Shown here: piece by piece, positions 6,845 through 15,200 of the stretch
Layout: every line of letters begins with the position of its first letter
Position numbering within the stretch: the stretch's first letter is position 1
Assembly (NCBI GenBank): GCA_018269005.1
Contig: JAFDVK010000053.1
Location: forward strand, 92,687-156,686
From: Acidobacteriota bacterium
GTDB lineage: Bacteria; Acidobacteriota; Blastocatellia; Pyrinomonadales; Pyrinomonadaceae
Length of the DNA: 64,000 bases
Direction of reading: 5' to 3'
Position numbers and translations under genes: made by a program
Notes under the pieces: generated by a model
What the model was told of the DNA's origin: nothing
Seen by the model: only the letters and a program-made list of their open reading frames with translations
Databases searched by the model: none

Positions 6845-9526
6845 TTACTTGTCAGGTGCTGCGTAGCTTGAAACTTCGAGTTCGCGGCCGTCGGTTATGA
6901 TCGTGATCATCCCGTATTCTCCGGTCGTTAGGACGGCGGCTCCCGAATTCTTCCATGCGTCTAAAACTTCTTTGTGCGGATGGCCGAATTGCGAATGGCG
7001 TCCGACCGAGATGATCGCCCACGCAGCATGTGTCGCGAGGATGAAGTCGGCGGTTGATGACGTTCGGCTGCCGTGATGCGCGACCTTTACGACATCTGCG
7101 GACAACTGTGTGCCCGAAAAGAGCAGTTCGTGCTCTGCGTCCTTCTCAATGTCACCTGTCAGCAGGATCTTACGATTGCCGTAAACCAGCCGCATCACGA
7201 GCGAATGATCGTTGTCGGACCGGCCCGCGGGGTCGCCGGCGGGATAGAGTATTTCGACGTGTACGCCGCCGATGTCAAGAGTTTGTCCTCGTACCAGCGA
7301 TTCGATCGGGATCTGACGGATCCGCATCACATTCATCAGTTCATTCAACTCCGGGTCATCAGTCGGCATTCGTCCAAGGAAGGCTTTGCCGATGGCGAAA
7401 TTATTCGCTGCATCGACAAGGCCGCCTGTGTGGTCGATATCGGCGTGCGATGCGGCGAGATAGTCGATCCGTGAGTAGCCTTTGTGCCATAGGACGGGCG
7501 AAACGACGCGTTCGCCGATGCTCGCCGTGTCAGGTTGAAAGTCTTCTTCGCTCTTCTCGTCAGGGTAACGAAGGTGCCGCCCGCCGCCATCCACGAGCAT
7601 CGTCTCGCCGTTCGGAAAAGTGATGAAGATCGAATCGCCTTGTCCAACATCGATCACATCGACGCGAAGTTTTCCGGTCGCGGCCGGTGCCGAAAACGGA
7701 TGCAGGGCGATGACCGCGGCGAGGAGAACAAGTCCGCATGCGGCCGCAATTATCCCTTTCTCGATCGTACGGTCGCGGATGATCGCAAATCCGTTCCATC
7801 TCGCGGCGGCGAAGGCGAAAAGTATCATCAGGCTCGCGTAAACGAAATAGACGGCGGCCCCCGCACCGGAATATTCCGGCAAGCGGAAGCTGAAGAAGGC
7901 GAATTTGGAGAGGCCTTCGGGAACGACCAGATTGAGCGAATTGCAGGCCTCGGCGAGAGCGAAAAGCGGCCTTGCGAGCGTGTCGTTGATGGCCGAAAGA
8001 AAAAGCCCGATGACCGCTGCGAAACTTTCAACCGCAAGGAAGAATCCCACCCAAAGGTTGCTGAAAATGGCTCCGATCGAGATCCGATGAAAATAGATTA
8101 CCGATAGCGGCAGCATCGCAAACTGGACGGCGAGCGAGACCAGCACGCCTTCGAACACATATCTCGCGGCTCGCTGAACGCCGCCTTGGATCCGATTTTT
8201 GAAAAATGGCGATCTTTCGATCTTCGCCGTCCAAAGATATGAACTGTGCTGTCGTTCCCAAGCTGTCGGGTTCCAATAGAGCGTCTCACAGAATCTCCGC
8301 AGCCGACGTGGTACGTTCGGCGGAAATGGCTCTGCGGCCGAAGGCGTCCACGAGCCGATCGCCTTTAGTTTCAAAAGCATCGGCAACGCAAAGAGACCGA
8401 TCACACCGGCCGCGGTGAGCGTGAGTTGAAAGGATGGATCGAAGAGACCTGTGGGCCGCCATGCAAGCAGGCAGATCGCGGCAAAGGCGAGTTGGTTCGC
8501 GATAGATCTTGTACGATACATCGCGTACCCAAAAAGGCCCGCAGTGAGCATCACGGCCGCACGCACGATCGGAAGATCGGCACCGACGGCAAACGTGTAG
8601 ATCCAAAGCGGGCCGATGGTGAGAGCAAAATGCAGCCATCTTCGCCGCGTGAAAAAGCGGACGATCAGCAGCAGCACGCCGGCTATGAACGTGACGTGAA
8701 GCCCCGAGATCACGAGAACGTGAAACGTGCCGCCTTCGCGATAGACATCGGCTGTCTGCCTGTCGAGAAGGTTGCGGTCGCCAAGCAGGCTCGCGGCCAT
8801 CACACCGGCCGTTGATGGCGAAAGATGTCGTCTAAAACCTTCAACGGCCGCCGCTCTTTGACGATAGACGAACGCGAGCGGAAGAAAGACGGATTCCTCG
8901 CCGAGGTGTTCGATCAGAAGCGGGCTTTTTACGCGGGCGGCTGCGTCAATGCCGGTAAGGTCCGAACGCTCGACATCGGAAAGCACGCCCGGCGCACGGA
9001 ATTCGTCCTCGCGTTCCAAGACGCACGTGAAACGAATCACCGAACCGTACGCGAGGCCGTCGCCCGCAGCATTTTTCTCTGTGATCGAAACTCTGACAAT
9101 GCCGCTTGCGGGACGCTCTATGCCTTTGAAGGAGACCGAGTTTGCGGCGAGCAGGAAACGCCTTCCGAACTGCGTAACCTCGACCGGGCCGCTGATGACG
9201 CCCGTCAGTTCGACGATCCCATAGGTCGGAAGAGTTTGCGATCCGATCAGAGCTTTTATGCGGTCGGGGGCGACGCTGCCTTTCGATGCCGCAAAAGAGA
9301 ATGCACCCGCGAAAAAGAACGCCGTGCAGATGAGGATCGTTGCAAAGCGCCGAGATCGAAAGATGCCGGATGCCGCCGCAAAAAGAACCGCAGCCGCGAG
9401 CCATATCCAAAGGCTTACTGAAACGGCGAGCGACGAAGCAGCGATTCCGACGCAGAAGCATACGGAAAGGATCGCGAGCGGCCACGGTGAAAACAGCTTC
9501 GCGACATTTCGCCCGGCCCTCGTCAT
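6845..9526 (-). CDS. comEC: DNA internalization competence protein ComEC/Rec2
   Basis: An 893-residue polytopic membrane protein. The N-terminal hydrophobic segments and OB-like DUF4131 region (about 1-200) precede the competence domain, seen in GTFHVLVISGLHVTFIAGVLLL and further helices (to about 600). The C-terminal metallo-beta-lactamase domain (about 620-890) has DVIDVGQGDSIFI, MLVDGGG, ASHADIDHTGG and VAHHGS. ComEC forms the inner-membrane channel that imports single-stranded DNA in natural transformation, and the C-terminal domain is a candidate nuclease. It overlaps the upstream comEA-like gene by 4 bp, so the two form a competence unit. All catalytic His/Asp motifs appear intact. Confidence 0.95.
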   Translation of the reverse strand: MTRAGRNVAKLFSPWPLAILSVCFCVGIAASSLAVSVSLWIWLAAAVLFAAASGIFRSRRFATILICTAFFFAGAFSFAASKGSVAPDRIKALIGSQTLPTYGIVELTGVISGPVEVTQFGRRFLLAANSVSFKGIERPASGIVRVSITEKNAAGDGLAYGSVIRFTCVLEREDEFRAPGVLSDVERSDLTGIDAAARVKSPLLIEHLGEESVFLPLAFVYRQRAAAVEGFRRHLSPSTAGVMAASLLGDRNLLDRQTADVYREGGTFHVLVISGLHVTFIAGVLLLIVRFFTRRRWLHFALTIGPLWIYTFAVGADLPIVRAAVMLTAGLFGYAMYRTRSIANQLAFAAICLLAWRPTGLFDPSFQLTLTAAGVIGLFALPMLLKLKAIGSWTPSAAEPFPPNVPRRLRRFCETLYWNPTAWERQHSSYLWTAKIERSPFFKNRIQGGVQRAARYVFEGVLVSLAVQFAMLPLSVIYFHRISIGAIFSNLWVGFFLAVESFAAVIGLFLSAINDTLARPLFALAEACNSLNLVVPEGLSKFAFFSFRLPEYSGAGAAVYFVYASLMILFAFAAARWNGFAIIRDRTIEKGIIAAACGLVLLAAVIALHPFSAPAATGKLRVDVIDVGQGDSIFITFPNGETMLVDGGGRHLRYPDEKSEEDFQPDTASIGERVVSPVLWHKGYSRIDYLAASHADIDHTGGLVDAANNFAIGKAFLGRMPTDDPELNELMNVMRIRQIPIESLVRGQTLDIGGVHVEILYPAGDPAGRSDNDHSLVMRLVYGNRKILLTGDIEKDAEHELLFSGTQLSADVVKVAHHGSRTSSTADFILATHAAWAIISVGRHSQFGHPHKEVLDAWKNSGAAVLTTGEYGMITIITDGRELEVSSYAAPDK

Positions 9527-9813
9527 TCAGCACACACCATTGGCTTGAACCCGAGGAAACGGCTTTCGCTCATTCCGCGGACCAAAAGCAGCTGCTCAGG
9601 CCGTCGAAACTTTCCGTTCGCTGCTCGGAAGTCGAGAATGAGTTTCGCTGTAGGGCCTCCAATGCCGGGCAAGCGAACGAACTCCGGCTCCGTCGCATTG
9701 TTAATGTTCAGTTGGCCGCCGGCACAGCGTATTGGTGGGTTTTCGTATTGGACGCGCGATGAGCACGAAGCAAAAAAGACGGCGCAAATGAGCACGAATA
9801 TGGGAGCACGCAT
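9523..9813 (-). CDS. ComEA-like helix-hairpin-helix lipoprotein
   Basis: A 96-residue protein with a lipobox-like signal (FVLICAVFFASC, Cys 17), so probably a lipoprotein. The mature part has LNINNATEPEFVRLPGIGGPTAKLILDFRAANGKF, the double helix-hairpin-helix DNA-binding motif of ComEA. ComEA proteins bind and ratchet incoming double-stranded DNA. Most are anchored by a transmembrane helix or are periplasmic; a lipid anchor would be a variant. It overlaps comEC by 4 bp (ATGA), which supports joint function in DNA uptake. Confidence 0.85.
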   Translation of the reverse strand: MRAPIFVLICAVFFASCSSRVQYENPPIRCAGGQLNINNATEPEFVRLPGIGGPTAKLILDFRAANGKFRRPEQLLLVRGMSESRFLGFKPMVCAE

Positions 9814-9837
9814 CGGATGGAAGAATAAACTATTTGC

Positions 9838-12312
9838 CTATTGTTCGTTCTCCATTTCCGAGAGATCTTGGACATCCTCGTAGGCCTTTGCGAGCACGGG
9901 CCGAGCGCGCGTCGAACCATCCATCTCGCCTATGTAGCCGTCGATCACCATTGCATCGAGGATCGCAGCGGCACGTCCGTAACCGATGCGAAGCTGGCGC
10001 TGCAGAAGCGATGTCGAACCGCGTTTTGCCTGCACGACCGACTTCAAGGCTTCGAAATAGAGCGGATCCTGGCGTCCGGGAGCAGAATTGCCTCCGGCCG
10101 CGGTGTCCTCCTCGCCTTCGACGATACGCTTGTCGTACTCGGCCTCGACCTTCTGAGCTTTGATGAACTCAACGACCTTCTTGATCTCGGCCTCGTTCAC
10201 GAATGCACCGTGAACACGTGTTACGTTCGAATTTCCGGGCGGCAGGAAGAGCATATCGCCCATTCCGAGAAGGCCTTCGGCGCCGTTCGAATCGATGATC
10301 GTGCGGCTGTCCACTTTTGAAGAAACGCGGAACGAGATACGCGAAGGGAAGTTCGCCTTGATGAGGCCGGTGATCACATCCACCGACGGCCGCTGCGTCG
10401 CGAGAATGAGGTGAATGCCGACGGCTCGCGCCATCTGCGCAAGACGTGTGATCGATTCCTCAACGTCCTTGCCCGAGACCATCATCAGGTCTGCGAGCTC
10501 GTCGATAATGATGACGATGTAGGGAAGTATCTTGTGCGGTTCGCCGTTCTCGTCCGACTGCTCGATCTCGTTGCGGCGTTTTGCCTCGACATTGTAGCCG
10601 TCGATATTTCGAACGCCGTAGCCGGCAAGGTCTTTGTATCGACGTTCCATTTCGCCGACGGCCCAGCGAAGGGCGTTCGAGGCGCGTTTCGGATCTGTGA
10701 TGATCGGCACCGCCAGATGCGGAATATCGGCATAAAGCCCCAATTCAAGCCGTTTCGGATCGACCATGATGAACTTCACCTGGTCGGGACGCGCCCGATA
10801 AAGTATCGACATCACCAGCGTGTTCACGCCAACGGATTTTCCTGCACCGGTGGCACCGGCGATCAGCAAATGCGGCATCTTTGCGAGTTCTGTTACGTAA
10901 TGCGTGCCGTCGATCGTCTTGCCCAGTGCGAGCGTGAGCAAGGCCTTGGACTCGGAGAACTCCGGGCCCTCGATGATGTCGCGCAAAAAGATCGTCTCGC
11001 GTTTTCTGTTCGGGACCTCGATGCCGACATATGCTTTGCCCGGTATGCGGTCGATGCGTATCGATTCGGCCTTCAACGCAAGGCAAAGGTCATCCACTAG
11101 GCCAGTTACGCGCGAATATTTCACGCCCGCGGCAGGTTTGAACTCATACGTCGTGACGACCGGCCCGCGGGTGATATTCATCACCTTGCCGTCAACATTG
11201 AATTCTTTCGTCTTATCGGTCAGGTCCCTTGCCGTCGCATAAAGCTCATTCTCGTCCTGCTTGATATGCGGCGCCGGCGGTGTCAGCAGATCAGACGAAG
11301 GCAGCTGATAGTCAGCGTAATCAGGCGACGCGGTCGATACCGTTTCGGACACTTGGTCAGAGCTTTGTTCGAGGCCGTCCGCCTTCTTTTTCCGCGAACG
11401 CTTTTGCGGAGCCTCTTCTATGGCGTCAAGCGGCAGATCGCCGTCTTCGACCTTTGTCGTGGCATACGGATCGGCGTCCACGGTCGGCACCGAGACCTCG
11501 GCGGTCTCCTCGGCCGCATTTTTCTTCGTGCGTTTCGCGATCGAAGGCGGCTCACCGTTGATGTCGGGCAGGACGATAGTTGGCGGGATCTCCGCATCGT
11601 CAACTTTCTCGCGGATCTCGCGGCGTTTTTCGGCACGAAGTTTCGCTGCAGAATCGTCTGCCGCTCCTTCCGGCATTATGCGGGCAAACCAACCGCTCGC
11701 ACGCAAGTAAATGCCGCTGCCAGCGACCTCCATATGCGAGAGGAATCCGGCGAGAGTGGCGTTGGTAACAATGATCAAGGAACACGCTAGGATCGCGGCG
11801 AGCAAGATGCCCGCTCCGACGTTGCCGATCAGGTGCGCAGTGCCCTGTGCTGTCGCCTCGCCGATAACGGCTCCATAGCCCCCGAAAAGAGCGATCAATC
11901 CCGCGAGCGAGACGGACAGAAAGACAAATCCTGCCACTCGAAGCCCGCCGGGCCTAAGGCTCGACGCCCTGAACACCCGCCAAGCGATCAAGCCGATAAG
12001 AAGCGGGAAGAAATATGCCGTCCAGCCGAAGAGATTGAGAAGGATCGCTGCGATATTCGACCCGATCGGCCCGACCCAATTCCGCGTTGCCGCGCCGCCG
12101 GTCGAAAAGATCGAGCGATCCGCCGGGCTGTTTGTTACGAGACTCAATAATACGAGCAATGCGGCCGCCGCAACTATGATCGCGACGATATCGTTCGTGA
12201 GCGAATGTTCTTGGATCTTGCCCTTTTTTGCGAGCAGCGTCGTGCCGTCAGCGAGACAGAAGTTGATGTCGTCGTCTTTATAGACCGTCTTGCAGGCTGG
12301 ACAGACTTTCAT
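9838..12312 (-). CDS. ftsK: DNA translocase FtsK/SpoIIIE with N-terminal zinc ribbon
   Basis: 824 residues. Residues 1-30 form an unusual zinc-ribbon-like leader (CPAC at 4-7, FC at 18-19, then ADGTTL) placed before the four or five membrane helices (about 40-190). An acidic/basic linker follows (about 215-345), then the RecA-like motor with Walker A GATGAGKSVGVNTLV and Walker B YIVIIIDELADLMMVSG, and a C-terminal gamma winged helix (STSLLQRQLRIGYGRAAAILDAM) that recognises KOPS-type polar sequences. FtsK pumps DNA at the septum during chromosome segregation and dimer resolution. It is 24 bp upstream of the comEA-like gene on the same strand, so read-through is possible. Confidence 0.95.
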   Translation of the reverse strand: MKVCPACKTVYKDDDINFCLADGTTLLAKKGKIQEHSLTNDIVAIIVAAAALLVLLSLVTNSPADRSIFSTGGAATRNWVGPIGSNIAAILLNLFGWTAYFFPLLIGLIAWRVFRASSLRPGGLRVAGFVFLSVSLAGLIALFGGYGAVIGEATAQGTAHLIGNVGAGILLAAILACSLIIVTNATLAGFLSHMEVAGSGIYLRASGWFARIMPEGAADDSAAKLRAEKRREIREKVDDAEIPPTIVLPDINGEPPSIAKRTKKNAAEETAEVSVPTVDADPYATTKVEDGDLPLDAIEEAPQKRSRKKKADGLEQSSDQVSETVSTASPDYADYQLPSSDLLTPPAPHIKQDENELYATARDLTDKTKEFNVDGKVMNITRGPVVTTYEFKPAAGVKYSRVTGLVDDLCLALKAESIRIDRIPGKAYVGIEVPNRKRETIFLRDIIEGPEFSESKALLTLALGKTIDGTHYVTELAKMPHLLIAGATGAGKSVGVNTLVMSILYRARPDQVKFIMVDPKRLELGLYADIPHLAVPIITDPKRASNALRWAVGEMERRYKDLAGYGVRNIDGYNVEAKRRNEIEQSDENGEPHKILPYIVIIIDELADLMMVSGKDVEESITRLAQMARAVGIHLILATQRPSVDVITGLIKANFPSRISFRVSSKVDSRTIIDSNGAEGLLGMGDMLFLPPGNSNVTRVHGAFVNEAEIKKVVEFIKAQKVEAEYDKRIVEGEEDTAAGGNSAPGRQDPLYFEALKSVVQAKRGSTSLLQRQLRIGYGRAAAILDAMVIDGYIGEMDGSTRARPVLAKAYEDVQDLSEMENEQ

Positions 12313-12828
12313 ATTAGATCCGGGCGTCGATTAAAGGAAAAAAAAATGCAAGTGCTTAAGATGAAGCCGCATTTTCCAAAAGGCGACGACCATCTACATT
12401 AAGTTCTACGTGATAAAGCTATGAAATGTCAATGTTTATATGCGCTTAAAGCCCGGACGCGGCCCTTTGCACGCGAAATCAAAAGGCTTGACAAGTGTGA
12501 TACACTTATAAATGCGGACGTAATAGATGTTTTACGTCGCGCAGTTGACAAGATTACCGAGAGAAAGTGCGGCTTTGCATCCCGAAATTATTTTTTTTTT
12601 TCGAAAGCCCGATTTTCGTCCTCGTAAAAGTCTGAACGGAAAGGGGTTAACCTGTCCCACGCAGCGTTTGGGACAGCGTGGGACACTCGAGGGTAAAAAA
12701 TGCTCATTAAGACGGCAAAACTAAGGAACCTGAACGCGGCGAAATCCCAATATCTTCAAAAACTTAGATAGTTCTCGGGAGCGACGATTTTTTCGGAATT
12801 TTTCTGTGCGTGGTAGTATTTTATAGGT
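12313..12828. other. 516-bp intergenic region with palindromes
   Basis: There is no convincing ORF. It contains a TTGACA (12488-12493) fused to a 15-bp perfect palindrome AAGTGTgatACACTT (12493-12507), a poly-T tract near 12590-12600, and a pair of mutually exclusive hairpins at 12653-12684. It probably carries the divergent promoters of ftsK and the PIN-TRAM gene. Confidence 0.6.
12653..12684. promoter_or_regulatory. Mutually exclusive TGTCCCA hairpins
   Basis: TGTCCCA (12653-12659) can pair with TGGGACA (12669-12675). Alternatively, GTCCCACGC (12654-12662) can pair with GCGTGGGAC (12676-12684). The two stems share bases and cannot coexist. A similar TTGTCCCA...TGGGACAA hairpin occurs at 44301-44329. 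Confidence 0.45.
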
Positions 12829-13989
12829 ATGAAGTTCGACGTGCTGATCATTAGGATCGGATTTGTTCTTTTGCTTGCGTTAGGCGGTTACTTGCTGAAT
12901 CCACTCGGCAAGAGTTCACACCTTAACGAACTTGTTGGCGAAAGCGTCCGACTAAAGCAAAGCCTTTCCGGCGTTTTTGGCGCATTGGTGGCTATTGCCA
13001 TCATTGGAGTTGAGGTCCGAGCGCGAAAGGCCTCCTTAAAGACTCTTATCGGAGCCGCAGTCGGCTCGATAATGGGGATCATCGGTGCATATCTGATCGG
13101 GATGCTGATCTCCTCTCAGGACATAAACACCGTTCCCGGCGAGCTGAAGACGTTCTTGACGATCGCCCTCGCTTTTTTCATGGGCTACATCGGTTTGATG
13201 GTCGGTGCGGCGAAAGGTGATTTCATCGACCTTTCGGCCCTCGGCGGGATCTTCAGCGACAAGGCAGTAAAACGCGATTACAAGATACTCGATACTTCGG
13301 TGATCATCGACGGCCGGATCGCGGATGTCGCGGAAACAGGCTTTTTGAGCGGTTCGCTCATCATTCCTAACTTTATTCTCGCGGAGCTTCAGCAGGTGGC
13401 CGACTCGGCGGATTCGTCGAAACGTCAGCGCGGCCGCCGCGGGCTCGATATGCTCCAGCGGCTCAGAAATAACAGCAAGCTCGACATTCAGATCGTCGAG
13501 ACGGATTTTCCGGCGATCAAAGAGGTCGATCTCAAGCTGATCGAACTCGGGCTGCAGATCGACGCGGTTATCATCACGAACGACTTCAACCTCAACAAAG
13601 TGTCGCAGCTGCGCGGCGTTGCGGTCTTGAACATCAACGAACTTGCGAACGCCTTAAAGCCCGTGGTTCTGCCCGGTGAAGCGATGCGCGTTTATATCCT
13701 CAAGGAAGGAAAGGAATACAACCAAGGAGTTGCGTACCTCGATGACGGCACGATGGTCGTCGTCGATAATGCACGCAAGCTGATCGGCAAGACCGCCGAT
13801 ATCGCCGTGACGAGCGTGCTCCAGACGACGGCGGGCAAGATGATCTTCGGCAGGCTTTGGGAGGAGGCGCATCCCGAGGATACTTCGAATTCCCAGAACG
13901 CGATCCACGATTCGCGATCGCTTGGTTTCCGGCGGGCAACGCGTGAGCTCCGGCAAACGACCATCATCGAGGAGGTCGAACACTCTTGA
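12829..13989 (+). CDS. Membrane-anchored PIN-TRAM domain protein (YacL-like)
   Basis: 386 residues. About four transmembrane helices lie in residues 1-130, followed by a PIN nuclease domain (about 150-270; KILDTSVIIDGRIAD with the first acidic residues, ILAELQQVAD, DAVIITNDFNL) and a C-terminal TRAM domain (about 280-345; LPGEAMRVYILKEGKEYNQGVAYLDDGTMVVV). This is the architecture of Bacillus YacL, a putative RNase of unknown substrate. In Firmicutes yacL also precedes ispD/ispF, so the gene order is conserved over a long distance. ispDF follows after 38 bp. Confidence 0.92.
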   Translation: MKFDVLIIRIGFVLLLALGGYLLNPLGKSSHLNELVGESVRLKQSLSGVFGALVAIAIIGVEVRARKASLKTLIGAAVGSIMGIIGAYLIGMLISSQDINTVPGELKTFLTIALAFFMGYIGLMVGAAKGDFIDLSALGGIFSDKAVKRDYKILDTSVIIDGRIADVAETGFLSGSLIIPNFILAELQQVADSADSSKRQRGRRGLDMLQRLRNNSKLDIQIVETDFPAIKEVDLKLIELGLQIDAVIITNDFNLNKVSQLRGVAVLNINELANALKPVVLPGEAMRVYILKEGKEYNQGVAYLDDGTMVVVDNARKLIGKTADIAVTSVLQTTAGKMIFGRLWEEAHPEDTSNSQNAIHDSRSLGFRRATRELRQTTIIEEVEHS

Positions 13990-14027
13990 CGCACGGCGAA
14001 GATCCGCACCTGTCTTTCACGGCATAG

Positions 14028-15194
14028 ATGAACACCGCGATCATAGTCGCCGCGGGTACGGGCACACGCTTCGGCGGCGATACACCCAAACAGTTCGTTG
14101 CTCTTGCGGGACGGCCGATCCTCACGCATTCGATCGAAAAATTCGATAGTTGCGATGCGGTCGATTCGATCGTTGTCGTTGCAGCAAAGGAAGCGATCGA
14201 GAGTGTTCGCTCGCTCGTTGGTGCGGCCGAATTTGCCAAACCTGTCGAGGTCGTGATCGGCGGGGCAACGCGTGCGGAATCGACGCAGAACGGTCTAAAT
14301 GCGGTGAAGGGAAGTGAAGGCATCGTGCTGGTTCACGATGCTGCCCGTCCGCTTGTCAGCGTCGATGATATTCGGCAGGTAGTTCGTGCGGCGGAAGAAT
14401 TCGGCGCGGCCTGCTTGGCAGCTCCTCTCGCCGACACGGTCAAACGAGTTGCCGATGGTGAGATCCGCGAGACGATAGACCGCAAGCAGCTTATGTCCGC
14501 TCAGACGCCGCAAGGCTTCTCAGTTGATCTGCTGAAGCGTGCGTTCGCTTCGGATCTTGATCTTGCGACTGCGACCGATGAGTGTTCGCTAGTTGAGAAA
14601 CTCGGCGCAAACGTGAAGGTAGTTGCGGCGACCTCGTTGAACATGAAGATCACGACGCAGGAAGATCTCAAGATCGCGGAGGCGTTTGTCGCCGACGGAC
14701 GTGACCATCGCCCGCGGATCGGATACGGGACCGACCTTCATCGCCTTGAGCCAGGCGGCCCGCTTAAGGTTGGCGGCGTGGCGATAGATTGCGATCTTCA
14801 GGCGGTCGGACATTCGGATGGCGATGTGCTTCTTCACGCGGTAACAGACGCGATCCTCGGAGCACTTTCTGAGGGCGATATCGGATCGCATTTCGCTGAT
14901 TCAGATGAAAAATGGCGTGGAGCCGACAGCCGCGTCTTTATTGAAAGGGCGGTCGAACTGGCCGCAGATCTTGGGTTTGTTGTCGGCAGTCTTGATGCGG
15001 TCATCGATCTCGAAAGGCCGAAGATCCGCCCGTTCATCGACGAAATGCGCCAAATTTTGAGCGAACTCACAGGCCTTGAGATCGGCCGTATCAGCATAAA
15101 GGCAAAGACGGGCGAAGGCATGGGCCCGATCGGAGAATCGCGTGCTCTTTCGGCGACGGCCACGGTCTTGCTTTTTCCTTCAAAAGGTCAATAA
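14028..15194 (+). CDS. ispDF: Bifunctional IspD/IspF (MEP pathway)
   Basis: 388 residues. The N-terminal half (1-225) is IspD, 4-diphosphocytidyl-2-C-methylerythritol synthase: IIVAAGTGTRFGGDTPKQF, VHDAARPLV, TPQGF. The C-terminal half (about 231-388) is IspF, 2-C-methylerythritol 2,4-cyclodiphosphate synthase: RIGYGTDLHRLEPG with the metal-binding D/H, GHSDGDVLLHAVTDAILGAL and IKAKTGEGMGPIGE. The fusion performs MEP steps 3 and 5; step 4 (ispE) is at 54.9 kb. Start and length fit known fusions. Pyrimidine-nucleoside phosphorylase begins 6 bp later. Confidence 0.97.
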   Translation: MNTAIIVAAGTGTRFGGDTPKQFVALAGRPILTHSIEKFDSCDAVDSIVVVAAKEAIESVRSLVGAAEFAKPVEVVIGGATRAESTQNGLNAVKGSEGIVLVHDAARPLVSVDDIRQVVRAAEEFGAACLAAPLADTVKRVADGEIRETIDRKQLMSAQTPQGFSVDLLKRAFASDLDLATATDECSLVEKLGANVKVVAATSLNMKITTQEDLKIAEAFVADGRDHRPRIGYGTDLHRLEPGGPLKVGGVAIDCDLQAVGHSDGDVLLHAVTDAILGALSEGDIGSHFADSDEKWRGADSRVFIERAVELAADLGFVVGSLDAVIDLERPKIRPFIDEMRQILSELTGLEIGRISIKAKTGEGMGPIGESRALSATATVLLFPSKGQ

Positions 15195-15200
15195 CACGAG

